Shown here: positions 13,316-24,664 of the stretch, piece after piece
Layout of the letters: each line of letters begins with the position of its first letter
Numbering within the stretch: the first letter of the stretch is position 1
Source of the DNA: Sorex araneus
Lineage: Eukaryota; Chordata; Mammalia; Eulipotyphla; Soricidae
Reading direction: 5' to 3'
Length of the DNA: 64,000 nucleotides
Assembly: GCF_027595985.1 (NCBI RefSeq)
Contig: NC_073304.1
Coordinates: forward strand, 220,634,500 to 220,698,499
Made by a program: the position numbers and the translations under genes
Notes under the pieces: model-generated
The model's database searches: none
What the model was told of the DNA's origin: nothing
Seen by the model: only the letters and a program-made list of their open reading frames with translations

Positions 13316-13784
13316 AAATAAGTAAATCGATATGTCAACTGTTAGAGCGACTTCGACTGAACTTTCAATACTTTAAACATTTCCGTGTTTTTGTCCTTAA
13401 GGAGATAAAATGGAACAGTGGAATAAGGAGCACGGGCTGCTTTGCATGTGACCCTCATGTTTGAAAGTGGGATGATGGGGCTGGGGAGGTAGCTCAGTGG
13501 GAGAATGCCTGCCTTGCATGCAGGAGACGTGGGCTGGGTAGCCAGCATGACAAGAACAGCAAGAATGGAGGGATGCTAATGCTGCCCTTAGAGGACTGCG
13601 AGGATTAAACCAGACAACATATAGGAAACTCCTTGTACTGTGGTTGGCATAAATCAGTGCTGCTTTCTGGTGATGTCACAAAGGAGCAGCTTTGATATGT
13701 GTAGACTTAGCTACACATATCAAAGGCTCAGAGAGCTCTTCCTCAGCACCGTCACTTCTAATTTATTCTAATTCTATGTTGTTG

Positions 13785-13957
13785 TTTTTTTTTGGTTTTT
13801 GGGTCACACCTGGTGATGCACAGGGGTTACTCCTGGCTCTTCACTCAGGAATTACTCCTGGCGGTGCTCAGGGGACCATATGTGATGCTGGGATTAGAAC
13901 CCGGGTCGGCCGCGTGCAAGGCAAACGCCCTACCCGCTGTTCTATCGCTCCAGCCCC
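13785..13957 (-). mobile_element. SOR-type SINE
   Basis: Full-length reverse copy, T-rich tail to 'ctatcgctccagcccc'. It adjoins an older reverse fragment at 13,965-14,060. Confidence 0.9.
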
Positions 13958-14749
13958 TCTATTCTTTGTTGGTTTTTGTGGTCGTGCCAGGGATTGAACC
14001 CAGGGCCTCACACACGCAAGACAAGTGCAATACCGCTAACCTAGATCCCGAACCCCTTCAATCACATTTTGCTGTTGTTTATTTTTTGAGGCTGTCCCTG
14101 GCAGTTGGTGCTTGCGGGAGGGCTACTTCTGGGGTGGTGCTCAGGGACCAGGTAGTGCTATGGCTAGCACCTGGGCTTCCCACTTGCAAGGTGAGTTGAA
14201 GTTTTAGTCTTTTGATTCATCTTCTTGGCCCTTAAAGCACTTTTTTAATGTGCCTGCTGGGAAAAGTCAGTGGTGTGTACTTGAACAGAAGACAGATGTG
14301 GGCGAGCTCCTGGAGTAACTACCGCTCACCTGCCATGACAGAATAGCCCAGCGGGGGTCAGGCTGCAGTGCGGGTATGTTTGGTTTGGGAGCCACCCAGC
14401 AATAGCAGGAACAATTTTATTTGCTGTTTAGGAGTAGCTCTTGGTGGCCCTGGTGGCTCTAGGGGTGAGGATCAAACCCAGGTCTCCCTCACGCAAAGCA
14501 TGAAACTTGCCCTGGGAGGGAGCTATCTCCCCAGTCTTAGCTGCAGTGTTTTAACTTCATCTACTGAGATGGTGCTTAACCGTAAAGAGAGCTACTGCAC
14601 TGGATCAGCAAGATAACACCTTTATCTTTCATCCCAGGAGGGTGGAGACTCTACATTTTTGATCCTTCCAGTCAACAAGGAAAGTAATCAATGAGTAGAA
14701 GAATGTCAGTGAGTGGTGAGTACATCAAACCACTGACATTCTTTTGAAT

Positions 14750-14998
14750 TGCACTGTAGCACCGTCATCCCGTTGTTCACTGATTTGCTTGAGTGGGCAC
14801 CAGTAAGGTCTCCTTTGTGAGGCTCGTTGTTACTGTTTTTGGCATATTGAATACACCACGGGTAGCTTGCCAGGCTGTGCCGTGCAGGCAGGATACTGTT
14901 GGTAGCTTGCTGGGCTCTCCAGGAGGGACAGAGGAATCGAACCCGGGTCAGCTGTGTGCAAGGCAAACGTCCTACCCGCTGTACTATTGCTCCGGTCA
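14750..14998 (-). mobile_element. Second-type shrew SINE (long tail)
   Basis: Reverse copy: 'caccgtcatcccgttgttca' tail, 'tactgtttttggcatattga' middle, tRNA-like head ending 'ctattgctcc'. It shares the head with SOR-type copies but has a different body. Confidence 0.85.
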
Positions 14999-15661
14999 CA
15001 AAAAATAAAACTATATTCTAATCAGACCTAAACTGTTTTTTCAAGGCAAAGAGGAAATGACATATGTATAGTTACTGCTTCCTGAAAACAAACGGAGAAG
15101 AGATTAATACTCCATGTTTTAGCAATTAGTAATTATAACTAGGAAGATGATCATTAAAAGAGTCACTGATGAGAAGACATGATACCTTTCATGCTATAAA
15201 GGTACTCTTTTGTTCTTTGGTGTACAATCTAAGCAAATCCAAGTTTTTAGTTGAAAAATCTGCCGACCTTGTATTTATCAAACACAGAAATACATCTAAC
15301 ACTGAAAGAAAATATGTTTGTATGCTTGTGGTAGTGCTACACAGGTTTATATTTGCACTTTTCCCTCATTCATGGTCAATAAAAAACTGCCTTCAATTTC
15401 CTTAATTCTCCCTTAAAGACCACAGTAGTGTACCTTTTAAAACAGTAAAAATAATAACTTAATATAGTTCTCAGGTAATTAGAGCCAATTCAATAATTAC
15501 TGGTGAAAAAAAGTTAAACATGATTTGTAAAACCATTAATAACAGTTTAAGGCAATATCAATGTTAACTCCAAAGCCCCCTCTAGAGTCAATATTCCTAC
15601 ACTAATTAACAACCTGAGGCTCTCCCTTTATCCACCCCACTTCCTTTGCACACTCATGCTT

Positions 15662-15842
15662 TCCTTTTTTTTTTTTTTTCTTTTTGGGTCACACCCAGCG
15701 ATGCTCAGGGGTTACTCCTGGTTCTGCACTCAGGAATTACTCCTGGCAGTGCTTGGGGGACCATATGGGATGCCAGGGATTGAACCCAGGTCGGCCGTGT
15801 GCAAGGCAAACGCCCTACCCTCTGTGCTATCGCTCCATCCCC
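15662..15842 (-). mobile_element. SOR-type SINE
   Basis: Full-length reverse copy. The TSD CATGCTTTCCTTTTT is present at its poly-T end (about 15,655) and after the head (about 15,844). Confidence 0.9.
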
Positions 15843-15875
15843 ACATGCTTTCCTTTTTGATTTACTTATTATCCT

Positions 15876-16140
15876 ATGGGCTGGAGCGATAGCACAGCGG
15901 TAGGCCGTTCGTCTTTCACACGGCGGACCCTTGTTCGATTCCTCCGCCCCTCTCGGAGAGCCCGGCAAGCTACCGAGAGTATCAAGCCCACATGGCAGAG
16001 CCTGGCAAGCTACCCGTGGCGTGTTGGATTTGCCAAAAACAGTAGCAAATAAGTCTCACAATCAAGAGACATTACTGGTGCCCGTTTGAGCAAATTGATG
16101 AGCAACGGGATGAGAGTGACATGACAGTGACACTGACACA
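15876..16140 (+). mobile_element. Second-type shrew SINE, full length
   Basis: The forward copy shows the whole arrangement: tRNA-like head (gggctggagcgatagcacag), 'ctctcggagagcccggcaag', 'atttgccaaaaacagtagca', 'gagacattactggtgcccg', and an end with short GTGACA-type repeats. It clarifies the fragments elsewhere in the window. Confidence 0.85.
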
Positions 16141-16176
16141 GTTTGGGCCACATGCTTACGGAGTGCTGACTTTAAT

Positions 16177-16277
16177 GATTTTTTTTTTCCTTTTTTGGGT
16201 CACACCTGGTGATGTTCAGGGGTTATTCCTGGGTCTGTACTCAGGAATCACTCCTGGCAGTGCTCAGGGGACCATAT
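16177..16277 (-). mobile_element. Truncated SOR-type SINE
   Basis: Reverse copy lacking the tRNA-like head. It ends at 'ggggaccatat'. Confidence 0.85.
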
Positions 16278-17454
16278 AAAAAGCAAAAGAGTAAATAAAA
16301 GAAATAAAAACCATTAACTGGGGCCAGGTAGATCGCTCAGCAGTTAGAGGTGCCACATGTGGTCCCTGAGCACCCCCACCAGGTGTGATCCTTAGCACTG
16401 CACGCCCCCAACAGTTTTTTTTTCTAATTTTTCTTTCATAAGGTTGTTCACATGAATTGATTACATTCAGTATTTCCACACCAATCCCACCACCATTACA
16501 TCTTCCCACCATCCTTATTTCAAATTTTCCCACCACTACTTAAGCCTGCTTGCCACAGGCAGATGCTAGACTATTTTCTATTGCTTTTTCTGAATATCAT
16601 GACATGTCGCATGGCCGTGCAAGCAGCTGTGTGCTCCTGGAATTCTAAATTTGGAAATGATTGGGGTCCGCAGACACCTCTGAAGTGAGCTAATCCATTC
16701 CAAGATTCATTTGTGAGTCTCTGGATCAAGGCCATTAGTGTTCTTAAGTGGCTCCCGGAGGCAGTTTGTGGGCCTGAGAGCCAGGACCCCGAAGGGCGGG
16801 AGACAGGAAGGACCAGCCAGTCCCCGCCCCCTGTGGCCTGGAGGCTTCAGTCTCTGGTTCCGTGTACCTGTGCTTTTCTTCTAAAAGTCTGTGACCGCAG
16901 GGGTTCATTCGGAGTAGGCAGAGAGAGAACACCCGCTCCATCCATGGTGCCCCAGTGCAATCGACACGGCACCCACCAACAGTTCTATATCCTCCGTCCC
17001 GAACATGCTTAGAGAAGCATTGCTGGGAGTGCCCCAACACCGCCCCGAGCACTGCTTAGAAGGGGGAGAATCGTTAACTTCAGATTGGTTCTTAGTCTGT
17101 GATTCCTGTGCTAGCACATCACCATCTCCTGGGAACTTTTGAAAAGTGTGAAATACCCTGCTCACCTCAAACTTAATGTATTGAACAAAGTATTGAAATT
17201 CAGTTAGATCCCAATAGTTTGTGTTTCAGCAAGTTCTTTGGGTCATTCTGATGATTGCCAAAAGTTTGAGAGCCTTGGAAGGCATTCTTTAATATTTCCA
17301 GTTTCAAGTACCTGGCTCAGTGCTCAGGAGCAACTCCTTGTTGTGCCTGGGGACCATACGTGGTGCTGGGGATTGACTTGAGGTTGGCTGCAGCATGCAA
17401 AGCAAGTGCCTTAACACCCGAACTATCTCTGTTACAGTCTAAATGAACCCAATA

Positions 17455-17615
17455 TGGGGCTTGAGGAACCGGGGGGTTCAGGTCTTATTCTTGGCTTTGC
17501 GCTCAGACATCACTCCCAGCAGGTTTGGGGAACCATACCGAGTGCCAGGCTTCTAACCCTGGTCAGCCACATGCAAGGCAAATGCCCTATCCATTGTACT
17601 ATCTCAAGCCCCCAA
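17455..17615 (-). mobile_element. Old SOR-type SINE
   Basis: Diverged reverse copy recognised by 'gcaaggcaaatgccctatcc' and 'actatctcaagccccc'. A related older piece lies at 17,310-17,420. Confidence 0.75.
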
Positions 17616-17702
17616 ATATTTTGAGGTCCTGACATAGGGACATTGGTCAAGGTTTTGGATGTTTTTGTGATGCAGAGGTGAGGGAACTATACATAAAAAA
17701 CA

Positions 17703-17790
17703 TGGGGCCAGAACAATAGTACAGGGGATAGAGTGTTTGCCTGGCATGTGGCTGACTCGGGTTTGATCCCCAGAATCTCTTTTGAATTAA
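17703..17790 (+). mobile_element. SOR-type SINE head
   Basis: Forward tRNA-like head ('ggggccagaacaatagtaca' to 'gtttgatccccagaatc') followed by an A-run. It is followed by another degraded forward copy to 17,990. Confidence 0.7.
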
Positions 17791-18254
17791 AAAAAAAGTC
17801 TATGTTGAGAACAGAGAGAGCGCTGAATGGTCAGAGTGCATGCTTTGCATGCACAAGGGCCAGGCTGGATCCCTAGCTCTGCAAGGCCCCCTGAGCACCA
17901 CCAGAAGTGACACCCCCTCCCCCCTCCGCACTGAGCTGGGGGCAGGCCCTGAACATCGCAGGGTGTAGTCCCCAGATTGCACACAGGAAGACTGCTTTTT
18001 GTTTCAGCTCCAGCTTTCTTATCTTAACTTTTCAAAATTATCTAAGAGCTTGTTATTTTGGTTTCACTTCCACAGGCATGTCCAGGGAGTCAGGTTCCTT
18101 CGACTAGCCCTGGGGTCATCTTTGCAATATGAGAAACAAGCACACCTCAAGACTGAAGAGGAAAATCGAGCCTCAGTAGGAGGAAAAGGGGCATTCCTTT
18201 TCCATTTGTAGCCCTTGAATCGATTATAAAGACAGATTGAATCTTGGAAGTCTT

Positions 18255-18428
18255 GGGGCTAGAACGATAGACAGCGGGTAGGGCGTTTACCTTAATGGAA
18301 CCGGCCGACCCAGGTTCGATTCCCAGCATCCCATATGGTCCCCTGAGAACCGCCAGGAGTAATTCCTGAGTGCAGACCCAGGAGTAACCCCTGTGCATTG
18401 CCGGGTGTGACCCAAAAAGAAAAAAAAT
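18255..18428 (+). mobile_element. SOR-type SINE
   Basis: Full-length forward copy with TSD AATCTTGGAAGTCT at about 18,240 and 18,427, just 3' of the LRRC37 transmembrane exon of copy C. Confidence 0.95.
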
Positions 18429-18456
18429 CTTGGAAGTCTGAATAAATTGTTCTTAC

Positions 18457-18576
18457 CTCAATGAGACAGATAATTATAATCAATATCATCATGACTACAA
18501 TCACAGATATTGCCACGATTACTTTGGCATCATGATAGCCATCATGATAGCCATATCCTGGAACTTCATTTGTGAG
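18457..18576 (-). pseudogene. LRRC37-like transmembrane exon, copy C
   Basis: A 120-bp - strand exon with intact acceptor (ttctttcag|CTC) and donor (GAG|GTAAGA), phase 0 at both ends, 40 codons. It encodes the family's juxtamembrane motif NEVPGYGYHDGYHD and then a hydrophobic helix (VIVAISVIVVMMILIIIICL). GYHD is duplicated in tandem at the DNA level. The exon itself is open and could splice. It lies next to a truncated exon 1 with no LRR exons between, and two SINEs fill that junction, so the parent gene copy is broken. It is the only transmembrane exon in the window; that of the + strand gene must lie past 64 kb. Confidence 0.85.
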
Positions 18577-18605
18577 CTGAAAGAAAAAGAACAATTATTT
18601 TTATG

Positions 18606-18893
18606 CATTAGTTTTGGGGGTCCACACCCAGCAATGATCAGGGGTTACTCCTGGCTCTGCACTCAGAAATCACTCCTGGTGGGACAAAAGGGATGCTGGG
18701 GATAGAATTTTGGTTGGCGAGGGGGCTGGAGCGTTTGCCTTGCACGTGGCAGAACCAGTTTCAATTCCCAGCATCCCATATGGTCCCCTGAGAACCGCCA
18801 GGAATAATAGTAATTCCTGAGTTCATGAACCAGGAGTAACCCCTGTGCATCGCTGGGTGTGACCCAAAAAGCAAAAAAAAAAAAAAAAAGAGA
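18606..18893. mobile_element. Two abutting SOR-type SINEs in opposite orientation
   Basis: A truncated reverse copy (about 18,606-18,718) meets a forward copy (about 18,728-18,893) with a 17-A tail. They occupy the junction between the copy C transmembrane exon and its exon 1 remnant, so they may mark a deletion breakpoint. Confidence 0.85.
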
Positions 18894-19640
18894 GAGCCTT
18901 AGATTTTGATTTGTGATTCCCTTATTGGGTAAGAGTGCAGGGGCCTCATTAGGGGTTAAAGCTTCCATATTATAAAGGGGGGCTGAGTGCGTTGTAGCCT
19001 GCTGCCCACTCGGAGAATGCCCTGCTACTTACTGTACTGGGGTGTACTGTTACGGCAACAACCTCGTTGGCAGGTTCAATCACGACACTGGGGATGTGTG
19101 AAGGTGAAGCGTGAGGGGGACCTGGTGAAACTGTCATCCTCTGATTCTCCAGAGTCTGGATTGGGAATGCTTTGTGAGTCTGAGTTGGAGAGTCTGGAGC
19201 CTTAGGAGAGGTGCCTTGCTGAGTCTAAAAAATGAATCCTTAACTCCCTCTGAAATGATGAGGGAATCATTTCATAGTTTCTTCAGTAAATCAGGAATCT
19301 TAAGCACGACATCCTTCTGGGTTTCAGAAGATAAACCAGACTTGTTACTTTGAGATTTCTTATGATGAGCCTGATACCTCTTTAAGGTGTGAGATAGCAA
19401 CTGATAACTTTTGGAAATTTTAGGTGTTGATAAAACTTGGATGACAGGGACCCAGTTCCAGCGAGAGGGTGGAGCAGATCCCCTTGAGTGGTTATGATAT
19501 AATCATGAAGGTTCTCTTTAGGCTGGGATGATTCTTGCTCCATAGTAGAAAAGCTTTTCTGTAGTCCTTGAGTCTGCACTTCCTGTAGGACTAAAGATTC
19601 CCCACCTGCCATGAGGTCAGTGCTTTCATATGAGGAAAGT
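18894..19640 (-). pseudogene. LRRC37-like exon 1 fragment, copy C
   Basis: The - strand counterpart of copy A 4,349-5,120, very similar over its whole length (for example ESLVLQEVQTQGLQKSF at 19,382-19,612, and the stretch around the 18,990 'ttgtagcctgctgcccactc'). It lacks the 3' half of the exon, ending at a SINE tail at 18,893. Small deletions relative to copy A include about 25 bp near 19,430. Upstream it is joined to ERVK-like gag-pro at the same point as in copy A. Confidence 0.8.
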
Positions 19641-19659
19641 ATAGTCTTTGTCCTGTCTC

Positions 19660-20120
19660 AAAACCTGGCTCAAAATCTGATGCCCATCAAGTACAGAACT
19701 CAGCTCCACATATCCCATATGCAGGATTGCTTCTTGTTCCCTGAAGGCTCACTTGTCAGTGAGCCTCTAGATGCTCCATGAGGAATGGAGTCAGGGATCA
19801 GAGGCGCCTTTACCTGCACTGTCAGGGAATCCTCCAGACAACCGTGAAAACCTGATGTGCTGCTTCTAAGGTTCACTTGAACAAGCTCCCTTTCTACCCC
19901 AGGGCTCAAATCTTGTCCCTGTACACCAGAATTTAATCTGTAGGGACTCTGGGTGGGAGAAATGGTAACTGTACCAGGACAGGGAATATCCAAGGCAGCG
20001 CTCCCTGCCGTGGCCGGTTGAAGCGAATCTACTGACTGGAGCTCTGAAGCTCCACGTAGGGGAGAAGGGATGCAGCTCGGAATGTCCCCTGATTTTGCGG
20101 GGCCTGGGGCTGGCCCCACT
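19660..20120 (-). pseudogene. ERVK-like pro/dUTPase N-terminal fragment
   Basis: The - strand frame at 19,700-20,119 contains a dUTPase-like start (LQPATAGSAALDIPCPGTVT). It then diverges into sequence I cannot assign (GVQGQDLSPGVERELVQ...) and a stop, and does not reach the later dUTPase or protease motifs. Betaretroviruses carry dUTPase in the pro frame just after nucleocapsid, which fits its position. It is truncated against LRRC37 exon 1. Confidence 0.7.
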
Positions 20121-20149
20121 GCAAGTTTCCCGAATAGGGGTCACCAGCC

Positions 20150-21886
20150 AGGCCAAGATGGGGGGGACAATCTCTGACCCAGTGGTGTCCCTTTCGCCAT
20201 CGTGGACGAGGTCCAGCTGGTGTTCTCACAGTGGCACTGTTTGGAGGTCCCCTGTAGTCCTTACAGAAGTGGCCTGAACTCCCACAATTAAAACATTTGC
20301 CCTGATCTTGCCTCTGTATGGCATAGGCCTCAACAGCATTTATAGGTGCCTAGTGTTTGATAGAATCCACATTCCCACATGCCTTCAAGTACCCCATAAT
20401 GTCCTCCTCCTCCTTAATGGGGCACAGCATGGCCTGGCAATCCTCATTAGCATTTTCAAAGGCCAATTGTTTGGACAAAAGCTCCTGAGTTTCCTTACCC
20501 TTCACCTGCTTTCCTATGGCTTCCATCAACCTCCCTGTGAAGTCCACATAGGGTTCTGTGGCACCCTGAATAATCTTAGTATAGCTCCCCTTCAATTCAG
20601 CATCTGCATCAATCTTCTCCCAGGCCCACAAGGCGACGTCAGGGACATGAGTAAAAACAGCATGAGGCAAGGTGACTTGCTTTTTAGGGTCGTGCCATTT
20701 CCCTTCACCTATTAACATCTCATAAGTCAATTTAGTCCCTGACAATTTTCGTCCAGCATGGCCTTGGGTCTATAGTTTTACCTTGGCCTCACCACTGAAC
20801 TACATCATCCATTGCATATACTGAGAAGGGCTTAAGCAAGTCTTAGCAACCACATGAAAAGCTTGAGGTACCCAATGAGCCTTTTTACTCCAGCCTGTAA
20901 GATACTCCTTACAGTATGGATGTGTAGGTCCATATGAGGCACAGGCCTTTTTAAATTACTGAGTGAGTCCATTCTTAATCCTTCCTAAGATGGAGACTGA
21001 TTTTCCTCCACCTGGATGGGAAAAAAGAGACGGAGCTCATGGGGCCTGGGTGGGAGTGACCATTTACAGTCGAAAGATCTCAGTTGTCAGCTTTTATTGG
21101 GAGAATGTCCTGAGCTACCTGGAGGTCACTTGGCTGAAGGGCAGCGGCTCCTGTGAGAAGCCTTCTCTACCATGCTGCTCTTGGACTCAGAATCTGAGGA
21201 ACTGGTAGCTGGCTCATCAGACCCATCACTTTCCTGTGATTCACTGGAAGTGCAGTCACACAAGGGAGGTGGTGGTCTCTCTGGCTTAACATCAGTAGGG
21301 AACGTTAACTCATGAGTGGCAGAGAGATTTTTGCTCTGAGAACATGTTTGCACTGGAAACGCCTTGATCTGCTTTCGAGGCTTAGGTACGAGAGTAGCCA
21401 AGATTTGACCATTGGGCTTCTTTCTAGGCTTGTGTATGGGAGGAGCTGAGGGTAAGGCTCTCTCCATAGTAGAAACTTTCTTTACTTCATCCTTATACTT
21501 AAGATCCTCTCTGTTTAACTCTTGAGGAACGTCTCCCATAGTATATCTAACATCCTCCTCCTCAGAGGTACCTTTCAAAGCCTTGAAAATGGAGTTAACA
21601 ATTTCCCAAGTTACCCAGAATTGTTTGGGGATTCTAGCCCCTTCTTTAAATTCCTTGAAGATATTATCCTTAATCTTTCCCCAAACCTTAGGCTCCAAAG
21701 TATCCTTATCTGGAAACCAAGGATGAAATTTGTAGACAATTTTTATGCAGGACCGGAATTGGTCCGAGAAACAGGTTGTCCAGTTCTCTTTGCAAAATGC
21801 TTAATCAATTCAATAAAAAACTTGCCAGGTTTAGTTTGCCTCGAAAGTATTTGAACGGGCTTCATGCGGCACTGTTTTTGTCCCAT
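20150..21886 (-). pseudogene. ERVK-like gag (broken)
   Basis: Gag reads from ATG 21,886 (MGQKQC..., Gly2) on the - strand. Matrix and linker lie at 21,126-21,698 (FWVTWEIVNSIFKALKG, then a Pro/Ser-rich linker). Capsid with the major homology region lies at 20,350-20,745 (QGATEPYVDFTGRLMEAIGK). The first nucleocapsid zinc knuckle is at about 20,270-20,320, with the last Cys replaced by Tyr (CFNCGSSGHFCKDY). A second-knuckle remnant follows (HHWVRDC, with its first Cys pair lost). Stops and frameshifts separate the parts, so no Gag can be made. The leader and LTR lie just upstream. Confidence 0.85.
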
Positions 21887-21969
21887 CTTAGTGGGGGCGT
21901 ATGACTAGTATTTAACCACAAAATCCTGTTCTCCCCCTAAACTTTTTTAGAGTGGGGTTCTACTGAATG

Positions 21970-22030
21970 CTATTCTTACCTTTAGTTGCACACCAGTTGG
22001 ATGTTCGTGCCCGCCCAAGGACGCCAGTTG
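21970..22030 (-). other. ERVK-like leader: splice donor and primer-binding region
   Basis: On the - strand the LTR end (...GTGTTTACA) is followed by AC and TGGCGTCCTTGGGCGGGC, a primer-binding-site position with only partial match to known tRNA types. About 35 bases later comes a leader splice donor, CTAAAGGTAAGAATAGC. The same donor is found in the 34.1 kb element. Confidence 0.55.
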
Positions 22031-23317
22031 TGTAAACACACAAAAAGGGGGGGTTGCACACTGGGCACAGAGCAGCGGCGCTCTATCTCTCCCTCCACCC
22101 GCATTCGGTACTCTCTAGCTGCTTTTCCCCCTCCCCGGGGAGGTTGATGGTGATGATGAGGCAGGCGAAGGAAGGAAAGAGGACCAGGCTGGTTTTCTCA
22201 GTTGCAGTTTATTCCATTCCCATCTCCATTCTCCACTGATTCTCCTCCTGCTTCTTCCTCCCCCATGCTGCTTCATTCTCCTCCTCTGGATCTGGATCTG
22301 GCGTCTCCAGATCTGGCACTGGGACCCCCAGCCCACTCTTACAGCCTAGTTAAATCCCCCAGCATGAGGGCTTGTGGCTTACACATAGGTGTGGTCACAA
22401 TCAATAGGGGTAAAGTTCTTTCCCTTGGGGGATGCTACTTCTAGGACAGATTCTCTTTCAGCAGGACACCCGCCCAAGAGGGGAATCCCATGGGTGTGTT
22501 TCTCCTCTCCTTGTCCAACTAACATATAAGCATTCATAATATCAATCATTTTGTATGGACACAGCTAAAAACGAATTAAGCTTATAGAATTGCTCTCCTG
22601 GAGTCATCTCGATCTCATACTACAGTGCTCAGGCCAGATTAGTCTTTCCTATCCCTAGCAGGGTCCTAGTCTCATCATTACTTTTGGATCATGACAGCAT
22701 TTGTCCATGACCAAGCTCTTAACATATAGTAAAAGATCAGGCACTTTGGCCAGGCCCATCTCAATGCCAGGGTAACACATAACTCACCACTTGCCCTGGG
22801 TCCATCTCGTCCCTTGTCGGGACCCTGCCTTTGGGGTGCTAGGAACTAAGGGCAACTGAGGCTTAAGTCAGATGCCCAGGAATAAATAATATTCAAAGCC
22901 AATTAAATCCCAAGTTATAAAGCATATTAACAACAGTCTTTCTTTGTCGATACAAATAGGACATTGCTTTAAAGTAAACTATTCAAAAAACACAAGTAGA
23001 GGAGAAAGGCAATATTAACTTAAAATACAAATTCAGTGTCCTAGAAAGATCTGAACTTACAAATTAACAGTCTTATTGGGGGGGGGGAAAGTTGATTAAC
23101 TGGCTGTGGAAGGGAGCATAGAGAAGTGGTTACAGATAGACAAAGGAATGGAAGTGACTCGGGAGCACTTTGAGGGGTGTGACCCAATAAACTTAAGCTC
23201 CTTATGGCAAGGGGAACAGGACATACCAATGTTGTCTTAAAATGTTTAGAGACTATTACCAGATAAACCTAAACTCATTGTGGCAAGGTAAAAAGGACAA
23301 ACTAATGATATCCTACA
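22031..23317 (-). mobile_element. ERVK-like 5' LTR
   Basis: This - strand LTR of about 1.29 kb starts TGTAGGATAT at 23,317 and ends ...TTTACA at 22,031, next to the leader of the gag element. AATAAA and the U5 region lie near 22,190-22,215, antisense to the printed strand. It is related to the LTRs at 28,278-29,470 and 29,887-30,950. The U3 start appears partly duplicated in tandem (about 23,165-23,317), sharing the 'ctt/cattatggcaagg' unit. A run of nine Gs lies at about 23,080. Confidence 0.8.
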
Positions 23318-24493
23318 ATTACTGACCTCTGTAGTTACAGTAATAGTCACACCCATAGGTTTAGCAGTGACATAGGGCAAATTTAAGCTTACAGCTTCAT
23401 TCTGACTTGGAGATGGAACATTTTCTTCTGAATGCAGAAATGCTCAGATGGTTCAGGAGGCTGATCAAGGACCCCTTGTGGCACTGGAGAAGGTTCAGTC
23501 TCATTACTGATTTTTTAAAAGATAGAAACTCCTCCGAACTGTGCATGGGAGAACACATGAGTTTGCCATGGAACCCCAGCCTCGCACATGCCAGCCCTAT
23601 GCTCCACCACTGATCCCTACCCGGCCAAGTCTAAAACCTGAGAGCCACTGGCTTTGCTTCTTTACCAAAAAGAAGATGGGGCTGGAGAGACAGTGCAGCA
23701 GGTAGCCAGTCCAGAAGCTAGCTGGAGGCACTGGGATGGGGGAAGCCCAGCACAGGCCCTGTTGGGAAAGGTCCTAGAGGCACTCCCTCCCTGCCCCCTC
23801 CTGTTTTTCTCGGGGAGTTGTGCCAGCGACTCTGGCAGGTTTGTTCAAAGGCTGTGCTGTGAATGGGCCCCAGTGACATGCTGTCCCTGTCACCAGTGAG
23901 GAAGCACAAGTGGGTCTGAGTGTGGAAGCCCAGGAGGCTTAGTGCTGAGGCTCCCCAGTGCCTGACTCAGGTCCCATCTCTCTGGGCCCAGGGAGCTGAG
24001 CCCCCCAGGAGCCGCACCCCTGCTGGGCTGCAGCCCCAGGTGGCAGTCCTGATGGGCATGTGGGAAACTGCGGCAGCAGGGGGAGGTGTGTGTGCTGGGC
24101 CCTCAGGTGACAATTTCCTCCCTGGTCAGCCACTGCGGGTGCCCAGCCAGCTTCCTGGCCTCTGCCCTCCCATGCCAGGCACCAGAAGGCAGGGAGGTCT
24201 TGGAAAAGTGAGAAAAGAAACCAGAAAGGGGCTGGAGTCCATTCTCCCGAGCTCAGTGCCCCAGCCAGCGAGTCACTGGTGACAGGAGAGACAGTCATGG
24301 CAGGGAAGGGGCCGGGTCTGGCCATCCGCAGATCACATCCACATGCAGGGCCTAAATCTCCACGACCCATGAACAAACAATGCTGGGCTCACTAGAGGCC
24401 CCCATGCCAAAGATCAGAGGCGGACCCCTTCCTCAGAACACACACACAAGTGTGCTCAGGGTGTGAAGTGGCACGATTAAGCTCTGAGTGGAC

Positions 24494-24664
24494 AGGACTG
24501 GAGCAATAGGATAGTGGGTAGGGCACTTGCCTTGTATCCAACTGACCCAGGTTCAATCCCCAAGACCACACATGATGCTCTGCATCCCGCCAGGAGTGAT
24601 CCCTGAGCTCATAGCCAGGAGTAAGCCCTGAACACCACTGACTGTGGCTCAGAACCATAATAAA
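24494..24664 (+). mobile_element. SOR-type SINE, diverged
   Basis: Forward copy: 'ggactggagcaataggatag', 'gacccaggttcaatcccc', 'catagccaggagtaagccct', then an AATAAA-like tail. Confidence 0.8.

Larger units (their letters stand above)
11933..18456 (-). other. LRRC37 copy C intron, SINE-rich, no other exon seen
   Basis: This is about 6.5 kb between the transmembrane and terminal exons of copy C. I see no further coding exon. It holds many SINEs: well-preserved ones are listed separately, and degraded ones lie at about 12,370-12,480, 13,476-13,550, 13,965-14,060, 14,085-14,230, 14,380-14,540, 16,320-16,420, 17,310-17,420 and 17,805-17,990. A weak L1 3' UTR-like patch lies at 16,420-16,560. Family exons that would normally join the transmembrane segment to the tail were not identified. 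Confidence 0.5.

Noticed and set aside
23920-24376. 120- and 145-codon overlapping frames on opposite strands
   Set aside because: No recognisable domain, no splice context, and mutual overlap; treated as chance.
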